Origin: Vannielia sp.
GTDB taxonomy: Bacteria; Pseudomonadota; Alphaproteobacteria; Rhodobacterales; Rhodobacteraceae
DNA: 64,000 bases
Direction of reading: 5' to 3'
NCBI RefSeq assembly: GCF_029212645.1
Contig: NZ_JARGND010000010.1
Coordinates: 1-64,000, forward strand
Below the pieces are notes generated by a model. It saw nothing but the letters and a program-made list of their open reading frames with translations. It did no database searches and had not been told where the DNA came from. Positions 35,091 through 43,372 of this stretch are shown here, piece after piece. Both the position numbers and the translations under genes were made by a program. The stretch's first letter is position 1, and each line of letters begins with the position of its first letter.

Positions 35091-35194
35091 CCCTCAAACC
35101 GACCGCTTTCAGCGGTGGCGACCTTGCCCCGCCGTGAATCCAAGGAAACAGGGACGCGCAGGTCGTCCCCGGCGCGGCCCTTTCGGGGTGACCG

Positions 35195-35557
35195 TCAATG
35201 CAGGACGCGCTGCGCTGGGGCTGGTGCTGCCTCAGTCCAGCCATCCTGCTCCACATCATCCCACTCGCAGTCACGCTGGCCGTTGCGCCCGGCTTGGGCA
35301 AGTGCCCGCGCGGGACCTTCAATCCGGCCAATCCAGCGCTCCGGCCCAGTGTGCGCCGCCTCCGCCATCGCATCACCCAAGATCGCCGCCGCATGGTCAA
35401 CCGGCCAGAGGTCATCGCGCATTGCAGCCAAGGCAAGCTCCGCGACCTCCAGCCCGGCCAGCGCCAGAAAGTGGTAGTCGATGCCATCGTGTTCCGGCGC
35501 GGCCTTGATCTGCTCCATCAGCCGGGCAATGGCCTGCTCATGCTCCTTCATATCCAC
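35195..35557 (-). CDS. Uncharacterised small helical protein
   Basis: This is a 120-residue protein. I place the start at the GTG at 35557 because AGGA lies 8 bases upstream; a longer frame begins further up without such a site. The sequence (EHEQAIARLMEQIKAAPEHDGIDY, AALAAMRDDLWPVDHAAAILG-like helices) is rich in Ala and acidic residues. It resembles small proteins seen on other mobile elements, with no known role. It is convergent with the gene pair at 33961-35090. Confidence 0.55.
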   Translation of the reverse strand: MDMKEHEQAIARLMEQIKAAPEHDGIDYHFLALAGLEVAELALAAMRDDLWPVDHAAAILGDAMAEAAHTGPERWIGRIEGPARALAQAGRNGQRDCEWDDVEQDGWTEAAPAPAQRVLH

Positions 35558-35620
35558 GGGAGTGTTCCTTTCGTGTTTGGGCGGAGCGCCGCCCGACACC
35601 GCGCCGGGCGGCGCGGGGCT

Positions 35621-35917
35621 TCAGGCTGACTTGAAATTGAAAGTCACGCGCTCGCCGTCCATCGACACGCGGACGCTCGGATTGTCGGCTGTCGCGGCAT
35701 TCAGCACCGCGACAGCCTCGTTCATCCGTTCAATTGCGCGGGTGAGGTATGGGTCGCCTTCGGGTGACTTCTCGGGCGTGGCCCAGAAAGTGGACCCTTC
35801 CTTGCTGTCCATATGAAGCGTGCAATGTCCCGCGAGGCGTCTGGAATATTGATCGACCCGCCTTGCCGCTTCGATGACCTCTGCGAAGGTCAGTTCGCGT
35901 TTGGTGTTCTCTCCCAT
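35621..35917 (-). CDS. Uncharacterised small protein, element B
   Basis: This is a 98-residue protein starting at 35917, with AAGGAGA 4-10 bases upstream. It has an N-terminal helix (RELTFAEVIEAARRVDQYSRRL), a beta-rich middle, and a C-terminal beta segment (SVRVSMDGERVTFNF). It is transcribed leftward, with the next gene at 35557 in the same orientation, and divergent from the XRE/ImmA pair. The function is unknown. Confidence 0.55.
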   Translation of the reverse strand: MGENTKRELTFAEVIEAARRVDQYSRRLAGHCTLHMDSKEGSTFWATPEKSPEGDPYLTRAIERMNEAVAVLNAATADNPSVRVSMDGERVTFNFKSA

Positions 35918-36076
35918 TGATCTTCTCCTTTTCCATCCGGCCCCATTGGCCAGTGGAAGGAGAATTGCCACACCGCGCGCCCCGTGTCGGTCGCGCCAAT
36001 CGGGCGCGGTTCCGGCGGGGATTAGTGCGACGGTTGGGCTGTTAACCTCTTGGGGAGGAAAAATTAACCAACAAGG

Positions 36077-36112
36077 TTGACAGCTCCGCGCGGACACCAC
36101 ATATTGGGTGTC
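36077..36112 (+). promoter_or_regulatory. Promoter and operator of the XRE/ImmA pair
   Basis: TTGACA at 36077-36082 and CATATT at 36100-36105 are 17 bp apart. The dyad GACACC (36093-36098) / GGTGTC (36107-36112) straddles the -10 box, so bound repressor would block polymerase. Binding by the HTH protein encoded 21 bp downstream (autoregulation) is the natural reading. Confidence 0.65.
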
Positions 36113-36132
36113 GAACCACCAGGAGACCAACC

Positions 36133-36489
36133 ATGACCACAGAAATCGGGAAGGAGCTGCGGAAACTGCGAATTGATGAGGATGAACGACTGTTGGATAT
36201 GGCCGCAAGGCTTGAGAAGTCCTCCGCGTTCATCTCCGCCGTAGAGCGGGGGACTAAGACCCCGCCCGAAGGCTTTGTTGAGCTTGTGATCCGGGCCTAC
36301 AGGCTGGCTGAGGATGCCGCAGCATCTCTCCGCCGGGCCGCCGACAGATCACGCAAAAACTTTACTCTGGAGGCAGACAGCCTCTTGGCGAGGGACACCG
36401 CAGGGCTGATGGCCCGCCGGATGAATTCGCTGTCCGAGGATGAGCTCAACAACATCTTCCAAATCCTCAGCAAGAAGGACGCGAAATGA
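36133..36489 (+). CDS. XRE-family HTH repressor of element B
   Basis: This 118-residue protein has a classical HTH at about 5-60 (GKELRKLRIDEDERLLDMAARLEKSSAFISAVERG). CAGGAG precedes the start. The stop overlaps the start of the ImmA-like peptidase gene by 4 bases. In mobile elements such pairs form a switch: the repressor keeps the element silent and the peptidase cleaves it upon DNA damage or helper signals. The dyad over its own promoter supports autoregulation. Confidence 0.85.
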   Translation: MTTEIGKELRKLRIDEDERLLDMAARLEKSSAFISAVERGTKTPPEGFVELVIRAYRLAEDAAASLRRAADRSRKNFTLEADSLLARDTAGLMARRMNSLSEDELNNIFQILSKKDAK

Positions 36490-37025
36490 CTGAGACGAAT
36501 GACTTCATTGTGCCGCCGCGCCGCTGGGCGGAAATCGGCGGCATCGCGGACAACCTCCGCCACCAACTCGGGCAGGCACAAACGCCCTGTGTGCCGGTGA
36601 TCGAGATCATTGAGCGCGTGCTGGACCAGCGGCTCGGGCTCCTCAACTTTGAGGTTGGGAGCCAAAAGGAAATGGGCCGTGCGGAGGGCTACACCTGCCC
36701 CAAGGGCGAATTCATTATGCTCCGCGAGGATGTTTATGAGGGTGTCTGGGCGGGTGAGGGTCGCGCACGGTTCACCACCGCCCATGAGTTGGGCCACTGG
36801 GCGATGCATACCAACATCCCGCTCGCCCGGGCGCGGAGGGGGGATGGCACCCCGTCCTTCCGTCTGGCCGAGCCGCAGGCGAACCAGTTTGCCGCAGAGT
36901 TCCTGATGCCGGAGTGCTTCATTGACGCTCTGGACGATGAGGATGACCTGATACAGCGCTTCGGCGTCTCGTGGGAGGCGGCGCGCAACCGGCTGCGCTA
37001 CCTCCACAAAAACGGGAGGCTCTAA
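36486..37025 (+). CDS. ImmA/IrrE-type metallopeptidase
   Basis: This 179-residue protein has the HExxH zinc motif in FTTAHELGHWAMH (about 100-104). Downstream, FAAEFLMPE provides the third ligand, as in ImmA/IrrE (DUF955) proteins. It is translationally coupled to the XRE repressor. ImmA proteins inactivate their cognate repressor by cleavage and so derepress the element; I infer the same here. Confidence 0.9.
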   Translation: MTETNDFIVPPRRWAEIGGIADNLRHQLGQAQTPCVPVIEIIERVLDQRLGLLNFEVGSQKEMGRAEGYTCPKGEFIMLREDVYEGVWAGEGRARFTTAHELGHWAMHTNIPLARARRGDGTPSFRLAEPQANQFAAEFLMPECFIDALDDEDDLIQRFGVSWEAARNRLRYLHKNGRL

Positions 37026-37194
37026 CGAAAGAAGGCTCAGGTTGGCGCCCGAGCCTCCTCGCAGATTTCTTCATCGTGCATCAGGGGCTTGACGATGCAG
37101 AGCCTCCCGGAAGCGCAAATCAGTCTCCTAAGCAAGACTGCACATAGCGCAATCTGGGTCTAAAGGCAAGATACGCCCCGAAGTGGAGAGTGTA

Positions 37195-37332
37195 ATGACC
37201 AAGCGTCACACACCCCCTCCGCCGGGATACCGGTATGTCTTCCGCCCTTGGCGGACATGCCCAAAGACCGGCACCCGGCTCTACGCGAAAGCGTTTGGGC
37301 TGCGGGCGTGGCCTATTCTGATCCCGGAATAG
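37195..37332 (+). CDS. 45-residue basic protein
   Basis: This is a small protein (MTKRHTPPPPGYRYVFRPWR at the N-terminus) ending AWPILIPE. GGAGAG sits 5-10 bases before the ATG. The YRYVFRPWRTCPKTGTRLYAK stretch has the look of small conserved proteins on phage-type elements of this bacterial family. No function is known. Confidence 0.55.
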   Translation: MTKRHTPPPPGYRYVFRPWRTCPKTGTRLYAKAFGLRAWPILIPE

Positions 37333-37406
37333 ACACCCCACCCAGATCAACGGGAGGCGCGATTAGCGTGCCTCCCACCCACCATGCACTAATGAAAGCA
37401 GAATAG

Positions 37407-37523
37407 ATGAAATCGAAATCGTTCAAAGTTGGCCGCAGCGCCAAGACTGGCCGCTTCACCACGGTCAAGAAGGCCACGCAACGCAAGTCCACCCACGTGG
37501 TGGAGACCATCAAGAAGAAGTGA
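37407..37523 (+). CDS. 38-residue Lys-rich protein
   Basis: This very short, very basic protein (VGRSAKTGRFTTVKKATQ core) has 10 Lys residues and is probably a nucleic-acid binder. It has a weak ribosome site. I have a sense that peptides with a 'GRSAKTGRFTTV' core are common small annotated proteins in proteobacteria, but this is recollection and not shown by the sequence. Confidence 0.5.
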   Translation: MKSKSFKVGRSAKTGRFTTVKKATQRKSTHVVETIKKK

Positions 37524-37584
37524 CGGCCATCGTCGTGCCCTGCGACAGAGCTTCGCGGGGCACGACAGTTCACAGGAGATAAGC

Positions 37585-37989
37585 ATGGTAGAATACACTG
37601 ACCTGCCGCCCGAGGCGGCTGAGCTGATCCAGCGCCAGTATGACATTGACCGCGCCGACGCCGGACCAAAGGCCCCGGTTTCCAGCTTCCGCTACCGGGG
37701 CGTCCAGATTGAGAGCCGGTGGGCGGTCATGGCAGAGCTGGACACCATGCGCCGGATCATCGACGCGATGCCCGAGCTTATGGCGCGCCGTCTCGAAACA
37801 ATCTGGTGCGATTCAAATGCCGGGGCTTGTTACACGGTGACCGTCCGGCCCGGCCTCTGGCTGCCCGACCTCCGCTGGGCAATCGCTGACGCTGTGATGG
37901 AGGCTGGGGGCGGCCACAACGGCATCATGGTCGAGGCGGACGGCGGCAATGGCTGCGACATCGACCCTGACTGGGGCGAGGTGGCGTGA
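37585..37989 (+). CDS. Uncharacterised protein near right end of element B
   Basis: This is a 134-residue protein with AGGAG 7-11 bases before ATG 37585. It is helical in the first 90 residues (EAAELIQRQYDIDRADA, AELDTMRRIIDAMPELMARRL), then beta-like with a Gly/Asn-rich end. It is the last gene before the integrase arm repeats and the carried tRNA. No family is recognised. Confidence 0.5.
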   Translation: MVEYTDLPPEAAELIQRQYDIDRADAGPKAPVSSFRYRGVQIESRWAVMAELDTMRRIIDAMPELMARRLETIWCDSNAGACYTVTVRPGLWLPDLRWAIADAVMEAGGGHNGIMVEADGGNGCDIDPDWGEVA

Positions 37990-37998
37990 GTCGCCTCC

Positions 37999-38018
37999 GG
38001 GTAACGCTGGGGTAACGC
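37999..38018. promoter_or_regulatory. Right integrase arm-type repeats
   Basis: GGGTAACGC (37999-38007) and GGGGTAACGC (38009-38018) are inverted copies of the left-end GCGTTACCCC. A direct copy lies at 38170-38179, between the carried tRNA and the right core. Their placement fits arm sites for the element B integrase. Confidence 0.55.
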
Positions 38019-38067
38019 AGAATTGACCCGTTGCCGGTCCCGTAAGTGCTTGATTTCGTGGGGTGGG

Positions 38068-38142
<75 letters not shown>

Positions 38143-38238
38143 CCGCTGTTTTCCAGATAGCTACCCCGGGCGTTACCCCGGATCAAGCGGGCTCTGGAAA
38201 AGCCCTTCAGTATCAGCCGCCTCTGCGCCCGGAGCCTC

Positions 38239-38278
38239 CCCTTACCAAGGGTGTGCTCTACCACTGAGCTACCACAGC
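38239..38278 (-). pseudogene. 5' half of split host tRNA-Thr(GGT); right junction of element B
   Basis: On the minus strand this is the 5' side of the host tRNA: acceptor GCTGTGG, D arm, and anticodon stem-loop up to the core CCCTTACCAAGGG (38239-38251). The sequence continuing into the element does not supply a matching T arm or acceptor, so the gene is not rebuilt at the junction. The partner half is at 25716-25763. Confidence 0.9.
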
Positions 38279-38394
38279 ATCCGTTCCGCCACCTCTGCGG
38301 ATGCAGCGCGCGGCGTGAGGGGCCTTTTACATCAGTCCTGTTGAAGTGCAAGCCTTCTCTATGGCATTTTCGGTGGCTTTCGCAGCTTCCCGCG

Positions 38395-39330
38395 TCAGCC
38401 AAATGCCGCGCGCAGATCAATCCGCCCGGTCCCGGCGCCTTGTCGCGCCAGATCGGCCAGCGACTCGTGCAGGCGGGTCTCGATCCAGGCGCTGGTTTTC
38501 AGGCGATTCGGATCTGGATGGTTGCGAACTGCGCGGATGTAGGGGTTGGTGTTCAGCTCGAACACCGCGTGCCCGCTTTGCGACGCGGCAAAATCCACCC
38601 GGCCAAACTCCATTCCGGTAACGGCCATCACCCGGCGCACCAGCCCGTCATGCGGCCATGGCTCCAGGGCGGCGTGATCGGCGGCATAGGCCTCGGCCCC
38701 GGCCGCTCCCTCCACGCCGGATTTCGCCACCCAGTGATGATCGCTCACCGTCAGCCCCGGGATGATCGCATCGCCAACGCCATAGCCCGACAGCTTGCGA
38801 AACACCCCGTTCTGCTCCGCCACTCCAGTATATTCGATGAAGGCCAGATCGCTCAGCGTGTGCCCCTCCTCCAGGGCGCTTTTCAATGCCGCAGCGGCGG
38901 CGTCCGGGCCTTCCAACAGGTCTCCGATCACCCCGCGATGCGCCCAGAGCGTCCGCAGAAAAACCGGAAACCGCTCTGGCACCTCGCCCAAGGCTGGCAA
39001 CCAGCAGGTAAAGCGGTTGATGCCCTCCCGGTGCAGCGCTTTCAACAAGGCCGCGCGCGGCAGGAACCGCGTTGGATCGTTCAGGACAGGTGCGCCCGCC
39101 GCCTTGACCCGCGCATGCAAGCGGGCGGCCACCTCAAGCCAGGGCGGCGACATCCGCTCGAAGTCGGTAAATATCGCCGCGCCCCCCGGCAGATGCCAGC
39201 GCCGCACCGCCTGTTCATAGCCGATCAGCTCGATCCGATAGCCATGTCGCCCGGCCCCTGCCCGCATCGCGCGAAAGGTGTTGCGCCGCTGCCGAGTGGT
39301 GAAAATCAGGAGGCGGGGCAGGGCTGGCAT
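38395..39330 (-). CDS. ATP-grasp-type protein, divergent from peptide gene
   Basis: This is a 311-residue soluble protein. The N-terminal half (LLIFTTRQRRNTFRAM, GAAIFTDFERMSPPW, LNDPTRFLPRAALLKAL) matches the pre-ATP-grasp and ATP-grasp layout. The C-terminal MEFGRVDFAASQSGHAVFELNTNPYI region carries the metal-binding Asp/Glu/Asn set. Such enzymes join carboxylates to amines, for example in peptide modification. It is divergent by 74 bp from a 50-residue Lys/Gly-rich peptide gene and a coupled HExxH gene. This suggests a joint peptide-tailoring role. The specific reaction is unknown. Confidence 0.65.
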   Translation of the reverse strand: MPALPRLLIFTTRQRRNTFRAMRAGAGRHGYRIELIGYEQAVRRWHLPGGAAIFTDFERMSPPWLEVAARLHARVKAAGAPVLNDPTRFLPRAALLKALHREGINRFTCWLPALGEVPERFPVFLRTLWAHRGVIGDLLEGPDAAAAALKSALEEGHTLSDLAFIEYTGVAEQNGVFRKLSGYGVGDAIIPGLTVSDHHWVAKSGVEGAAGAEAYAADHAALEPWPHDGLVRRVMAVTGMEFGRVDFAASQSGHAVFELNTNPYIRAVRNHPDPNRLKTSAWIETRLHESLADLARQGAGTGRIDLRAAFG

Positions 39331-39404
39331 TGGGTTATCCTTGACAGAACGTGGTGAATCGGCGTTACTTTTCGCACGTTAACCCAAAATGCAGGACCGA
39401 TAAC

Positions 39405-39557
39405 ATGACCAAGATTGACCCTTCCAAGCTGCTCGGCTTCAAACTCGATTCGGCAGAAGCCGAAGGCCTCAAGATGGGCAAAAAGGCTGGCATTAAACTT
39501 GGCGGTAAAGTCGGCGCCAAGGCAGGTGTGAAATCCGTCGCTGCCCCCCGGTCGTAA
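39405..39557 (+). CDS. 50-residue Lys/Gly-rich peptide, candidate modified-peptide precursor
   Basis: This short protein has an N-terminal part resembling a leader (MTKIDPSKLLGFKLDSAEAE) and a C-terminal part of near-regular Gly/Lys spacing (KMGKKAGIKLGGKVGAKAG) ending in VAAPRS. Its TAA stop directly abuts the ATG of the HExxH gene, so the two are translationally coupled. TTGACA at 39341-39346 with GTTACT 17 bp later is a possible promoter. A precursor peptide role is inferred from size, composition and neighbours. Confidence 0.65.
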   Translation: MTKIDPSKLLGFKLDSAEAEGLKMGKKAGIKLGGKVGAKAGVKSVAAPRS

Positions 39558-40568
39558 ATGAGCGGCCTTTCGGGCGTGGCACCAGCACCGCCCTCTGATG
39601 ACATCCTCTACGGCTTCGTTCCAGACCCGGCGCGAGGCCGCTTCCTTGATGCGCGGATGCATCACGAGCTCGCCGCCAGCTTGAGCCATTTGGCCGAAGC
39701 CAGCGCCGCAACGCCGGATGTCGCCGCCCCGCTCGCTGACGCCGCGCAACGCCTCGCGGCGGGCCAGCTTGTTGGCCCCGAAGCCTTCGCCCGCTACTTC
39801 CAGATCGCTGCCCAGCTCCTCGCGGACGAACCGAGCGGCCTGCCCGAACACCTCGCCGCGCTGACCCGCGAAATTGCCACGCCGCGCGGGGGCCTCACCG
39901 TCGTGCCACGCGGCGGCGCGGGCGAGCTTGATGCGTTGATGGAGCTGCGCATGGGCGCAGAAGCCGCCGATTTTGCCCTCTCCAGTGCGGCCAAGGCCGA
40001 AGCCCTCAAGGCCCGCCTCGCCGAAGCCTTCGCGCTGATGAAACAAGCGCTGCCGGATCTGCATGGCGAGTTGACCGCAATCACCCACAGGGTCGTCGCT
40101 GCAGAAGGGCGCAAGGACAGCAAGTTCCAGTTCGATGGCGCATCGCACTACCAGTTCTGGGGCATGTTGCTGCTGAACCCGGCCTTCCACCCCACCCGCC
40201 TCGCACTGGCCGAGGTGCTGACTCATGAAATCTCGCACAGCCTGCTCTTTGGGCTAACCATCGACGCACCGCTGGTGTTCAACCCGGACGACGCGCTTTA
40301 CCCGTCGCCGCTGCGCGCCGATGATCGCCCGATGGATGGCATCTACCACGCCGCCTATGTCTCCGCCCGCATGGCCTGGGCGATGGAAAATCTGGCCGCC
40401 TCGCCGCACCTTACCCCCGAAGAACGCACCGACGCGCTGAACCGCGCGGCAGAAGACCGTGCGAACTTTGCCGCAGGGTATTCGGTGGTTGAAGCCCATG
40501 GTGACCTCTCCGATGCGGGCGCCGCAATCATGTCTCGCGCCGCCGCATGGATTGCCGCCCCGCACTGA
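39558..40568 (+). CDS. HExxH-motif putative peptide-modification protein
   Basis: This is a 336-residue protein. The HEISH motif (LAEVLTHEISHSLLFGL, about 215-232) followed by PLRADDRPMDGIYHAAYVSARM fits the HExxH putative peptide-modification family (TIGR04267). Members sit next to small peptides in gene clusters. The N-terminal ~200 residues are helical. The coupling to the 50-residue peptide and the divergent ATP-grasp gene support a peptide-modification locus. No radical SAM enzyme is nearby, so it would be of a different build from the better-known clusters. Confidence 0.7.
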   Translation: MSGLSGVAPAPPSDDILYGFVPDPARGRFLDARMHHELAASLSHLAEASAATPDVAAPLADAAQRLAAGQLVGPEAFARYFQIAAQLLADEPSGLPEHLAALTREIATPRGGLTVVPRGGAGELDALMELRMGAEAADFALSSAAKAEALKARLAEAFALMKQALPDLHGELTAITHRVVAAEGRKDSKFQFDGASHYQFWGMLLLNPAFHPTRLALAEVLTHEISHSLLFGLTIDAPLVFNPDDALYPSPLRADDRPMDGIYHAAYVSARMAWAMENLAASPHLTPEERTDALNRAAEDRANFAAGYSVVEAHGDLSDAGAAIMSRAAAWIAAPH

Positions 40569-40613
40569 CGCCAGACTCTGGACGCGCCAAGCCCCATGCC
40601 TTATGGGGAGCGC

Positions 40614-40784
40614 ATGGCGAAGACCCAAAAGCCCTCGCGCGAAGACCGGCTGAAACAGGCGCTCAAGGCAAATATGGCGCGCCGTAAGGCACAGGCTCGC
40701 GCACGCGCCGCACCGGATGATGCGGGGCAGCGGGCCACGAGTAGTAAAGAGGGCAGTGATGGACAGGATTCTGGTCAAAGGTAA
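40614..40784 (+). CDS. Small basic protein upstream of murA
   Basis: This is a 56-residue Lys/Arg/Ala-rich protein ([20 protein letters not shown]). GGGGAG is 3-8 bases before ATG 40614. It overlaps the start of murA by 26 bases. Small proteins like this occur before murA in related genomes as far as I recall. The function is unknown. Confidence 0.6.
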   Translation: MAKTQKPSREDRLKQALKANMARRKAQARARAAPDDAGQRATSSKEGSDGQDSGQR

Positions 40785-42027
40785 CGGCGCGCTTTCGGGA
40801 GAAATTCCGATTTCGGGGGCAAAGAACGCCTGCCTTACCCTCATGCCCGCAACGCTCCTTTCGGATGAGCCGCTTACCCTCACCAACGCGCCCCGCCTGT
40901 CGGATATCGCGACGATGACCGAGCTTTTGCAGTCGCTCGGCTGCGAGGTAACCTCGCTTCAGGCCGGGCAGGTGCAGGCGATGTCTTCGCATGATCTGAA
41001 CAACCACAAGGCCGATTATGACATCGTGCGCAAGATGCGCGCTTCCAACCTGGTGCTTGGCCCGATGATCGCGCGGCTGGGCCATGCGGTTGTATCCTTG
41101 CCCGGCGGCTGCGCCATTGGCGCCCGCCCGATGGACATTCACATCCACGGCCTTGAGGCCCTTGGCGCCCAGATCGAGCTGAAAGAGGGCTACCTGCACG
41201 CCAAGGCCCCCTCGGGCCTCAAAGGCGCTGTGGTTGATTTCCCCTTTGCCTCGGTCGGCGCGACCGAAAACATCATGATGGCCGCCACGCTGGCCAAGGG
41301 CACCACCGTTCTCAAAAATGCCGCCCGCGAGCCAGAGATCGTGGACCTGGCCGATTGCCTGCGCAAGATGGGCGCGCAGATCGAGGGTGACGGCACCTCT
41401 GAAATCACCATTCAGGGCGTTGACAGCCTGCACGGCGCGACCCACCCCGTTGTCTCCGACCGGATCGAGCTTGGCACCTATATGCTGGCCCCGGTGATCG
41501 CCGGCGGCGAGGTTGAGTGCCTCGGCGGCAAGCTCTCGCTGGTGCAAAGCTTCGCCAACAAGCTTGAAGAGGCGGGCGTTGAAGTCACCGAAACCGCCCG
41601 TGGCCTCAAGGTCAAGCGCACCACCGACCGGGTGAAATCGGTTGATGTGGTGACAGAGCCGTTCCCCGGTTTCCCGACCGATCTGCAAGCGCAGATGATG
41701 GCGCTGATGTGCACCGCCGAGGGCGAGAGCGTGCTCGAAGAGAAGATCTTTGAAAACCGCTTCATGCACGCCCCTGAACTCACCCGCATGGGTGCCGAGA
41801 TCGAGGTTCAGGGCGGCACCGCCACCGTCAAGGGCGTGGCGCGGCTGAAAGGCGCCCCTGTTATGGCGACCGACCTGCGCGCCTCGGTCTCGCTCATCCT
41901 CGCGGGCCTTGCCGCCGAAGGCGAAACCGTTGTCAGCCGCGTCTACCACCTTGATCGCGGCTACGAGCACGTGGTGCGCAAACTCTCCGGCATCGGCGCA
42001 AATATCGAGCGGATCAGCGGCGAATAA
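40759..42027 (+). CDS. murA: UDP-N-acetylglucosamine 1-carboxyvinyltransferase
   Basis: This 422-residue enzyme makes the first committed step of peptidoglycan synthesis: it transfers enolpyruvate from PEP to UDP-GlcNAc in the cytoplasm. It begins [28 protein letters not shown] holds Lys22/Asn23. The catalytic loop [11 protein letters not shown] is at about 114-124; the Cys is the fosfomycin target. The length is normal. It starts the conserved murA-DUF2948-hisD run. Confidence 0.97.
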   Translation: MDRILVKGNGALSGEIPISGAKNACLTLMPATLLSDEPLTLTNAPRLSDIATMTELLQSLGCEVTSLQAGQVQAMSSHDLNNHKADYDIVRKMRASNLVLGPMIARLGHAVVSLPGGCAIGARPMDIHIHGLEALGAQIELKEGYLHAKAPSGLKGAVVDFPFASVGATENIMMAATLAKGTTVLKNAAREPEIVDLADCLRKMGAQIEGDGTSEITIQGVDSLHGATHPVVSDRIELGTYMLAPVIAGGEVECLGGKLSLVQSFANKLEEAGVEVTETARGLKVKRTTDRVKSVDVVTEPFPGFPTDLQAQMMALMCTAEGESVLEEKIFENRFMHAPELTRMGAEIEVQGGTATVKGVARLKGAPVMATDLRASVSLILAGLAAEGETVVSRVYHLDRGYEHVVRKLSGIGANIERISGE

Positions 42028-42343
42028 TTGCCCGCCAGGTCGCGGGAGCAATCAACCGGACACAAAACCCCACGCGCCTCGCGCTCCGCGCTCCTGCCGC
42101 TGGCCTGTGGCGGAGGCTCCGGCAAGCATCCTTGCCACTCCCCTGCGGCACCGCCCGCCGCCTTCACCATGAAATGTCGCAAATGTCGCCCATATGGGGT
42201 GTGCATCCCTTGTGCATCGCTTGTGGCCCCCACAATCCTCCCCCTTTGTTCCGATCTTAACCCGCCTGTCCGCTTGAGACCGGGGCGCTTAGCGCCTATG
42301 TCTTTGACAACGTGACCCATCCCATCCCGCCCGGAGGCCCGCT
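42028..42343. other. Intergenic region with tandem TGTGCATC motif
   Basis: No gene is seen. A 27-bp segment near 42199-42226 holds two direct copies of TGTGCATC one helical turn apart. It matches, on the other strand, the motif at 59851-59877 (24 of 27 bases). GGAGG at 42333 serves the TTG start of the next gene. Confidence 0.6.
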
Positions 42344-42826
42344 TTGTCTGACGATGCCAAATTTGAAGACGGCGACGAACGCCCGATCTATATCGCCGCG
42401 ATGGATGCAGGCTCTGTGCCGATCGTTGCGTCACTGGTGCAGGATGCAATCTTTCCCATCACCGAGATGAAATGGGATCGCGCGCACCGCGAATTTGCCC
42501 TTCTTCTCAATCGCTTCCGCTGGGAAGACAAGCCCCGCGCCGAGGCCAGTGGCCGCCCCTACGAGCGGGTTCAATCGGTGCTGCGGCTGGGCGATGTAAC
42601 AGGCGTTTCCACGATGGGGATTGACCGGCACGATAGTGAAACCATCCTCTCCCTGCTCGATATCACGTGGCAGGAGGGCGAAGATGGCACCGGGGTTGTG
42701 GTGCTCACACTGGCAGGCGACGGCGCGATCAAGCTCACCGTGGAATGCCTTGATATCGTGTTAAAAGATGTCACCCGCCCCTACATCGCCCCCTCCGGCC
42801 ACGCCCCCACCCACCCCGCCGTGTGA
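42344..42826 (+). CDS. DUF2948 family protein
   Basis: This 160-residue protein fits the DUF2948 family found between murA and hisD in Rhodobacterales. No catalytic motif is known; segments like VLRLGDVTGVSTMGI and VVLTLAGDGAIKLTVECL form a likely beta sandwich. The start is a TTG at 42344 with GGAGG 6-10 bases upstream. It overlaps the GNAT gene by 4 bases (GTGA). Confidence 0.85.
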   Translation: MSDDAKFEDGDERPIYIAAMDAGSVPIVASLVQDAIFPITEMKWDRAHREFALLLNRFRWEDKPRAEASGRPYERVQSVLRLGDVTGVSTMGIDRHDSETILSLLDITWQEGEDGTGVVVLTLAGDGAIKLTVECLDIVLKDVTRPYIAPSGHAPTHPAV

Positions 42827-43329
42827 GCCAGCCGCGCCGCACCACCCGCGACGGCGAAGCCGTTAGCGCGCGGCGGCGTGAGGCCCAGCGCCATTTCCCC
42901 CCAGCCATTGGCGACTCTTACGATGAGGCCCGCCGCCTGCCGCTGTCGCACTTCGTCAACCGCTTGGAAATGCTCACCTTCTTCGGGGCCTTTTCTGCGG
43001 GCAAGCTCACGGGCTTCCTCGCCTATGTCCGCGAAGACGGCCTCAAGATTGACCATCGCGCCTGGATCATGTCGGCCTATGTCAGCCCTGCCCATCGCGG
43101 CACCGGCGCGGCCGATGCGCTGATGCAGGCCGCGCTTGCCCAGGCCCGCGCGGATGGCGTGCTTCAGGCAGAGCTTTATGTCTCCTCCGCCGCCCCCCGC
43201 GCCCAGGCGTTTTATGCCCGGCACAGCTTTGAGAGGGTGGGCGTGGCCCCCCGTGCGCTGCGCGTTAACGATATGTTTCACGATGAATGGCATATGATAC
43301 GGCGTCTTGATGGTGATCTCACCGCTTGA
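42823..43329 (+). CDS. GNAT family acetyltransferase
   Basis: This is a 168-residue protein with the GNAT fold. A central beta strand (WIMSAYVSPAHRGTGAADALMQAALAQA) gives the acetyl-CoA loop (RGTGAA), followed by AELYVSSAAPRAQAFYARHSFERVG. The start is a GTG overlapping the DUF2948 gene. The substrate is unknown. It is part of the murA-hisD operon. Confidence 0.85.
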   Translation: MSQPRRTTRDGEAVSARRREAQRHFPPAIGDSYDEARRLPLSHFVNRLEMLTFFGAFSAGKLTGFLAYVREDGLKIDHRAWIMSAYVSPAHRGTGAADALMQAALAQARADGVLQAELYVSSAAPRAQAFYARHSFERVGVAPRALRVNDMFHDEWHMIRRLDGDLTA

Positions 43330-43372
43330 GCGCATTCCGCAGGGCGGGTAAGAGGCGGGCAAAGGAGTTGCC

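Noticed and set aside
32659-35487. A 942-codon minus-strand open frame
   Set aside because: Only the part from 33768 down has its own start and protein-like composition; the rest runs antisense through the well-supported pair at 33961-35090 and has low-complexity Arg/Pro content.
38251-39357. A 368-codon plus-strand open frame
   Set aside because: It begins inside the split tRNA and runs antisense to the ATP-grasp gene, which has proper motifs.
40663-42051. A 462-codon open frame opposite murA
   Set aside because: It is the complement of a certain gene in high-GC DNA; its product is His/Gly-rich without domains.
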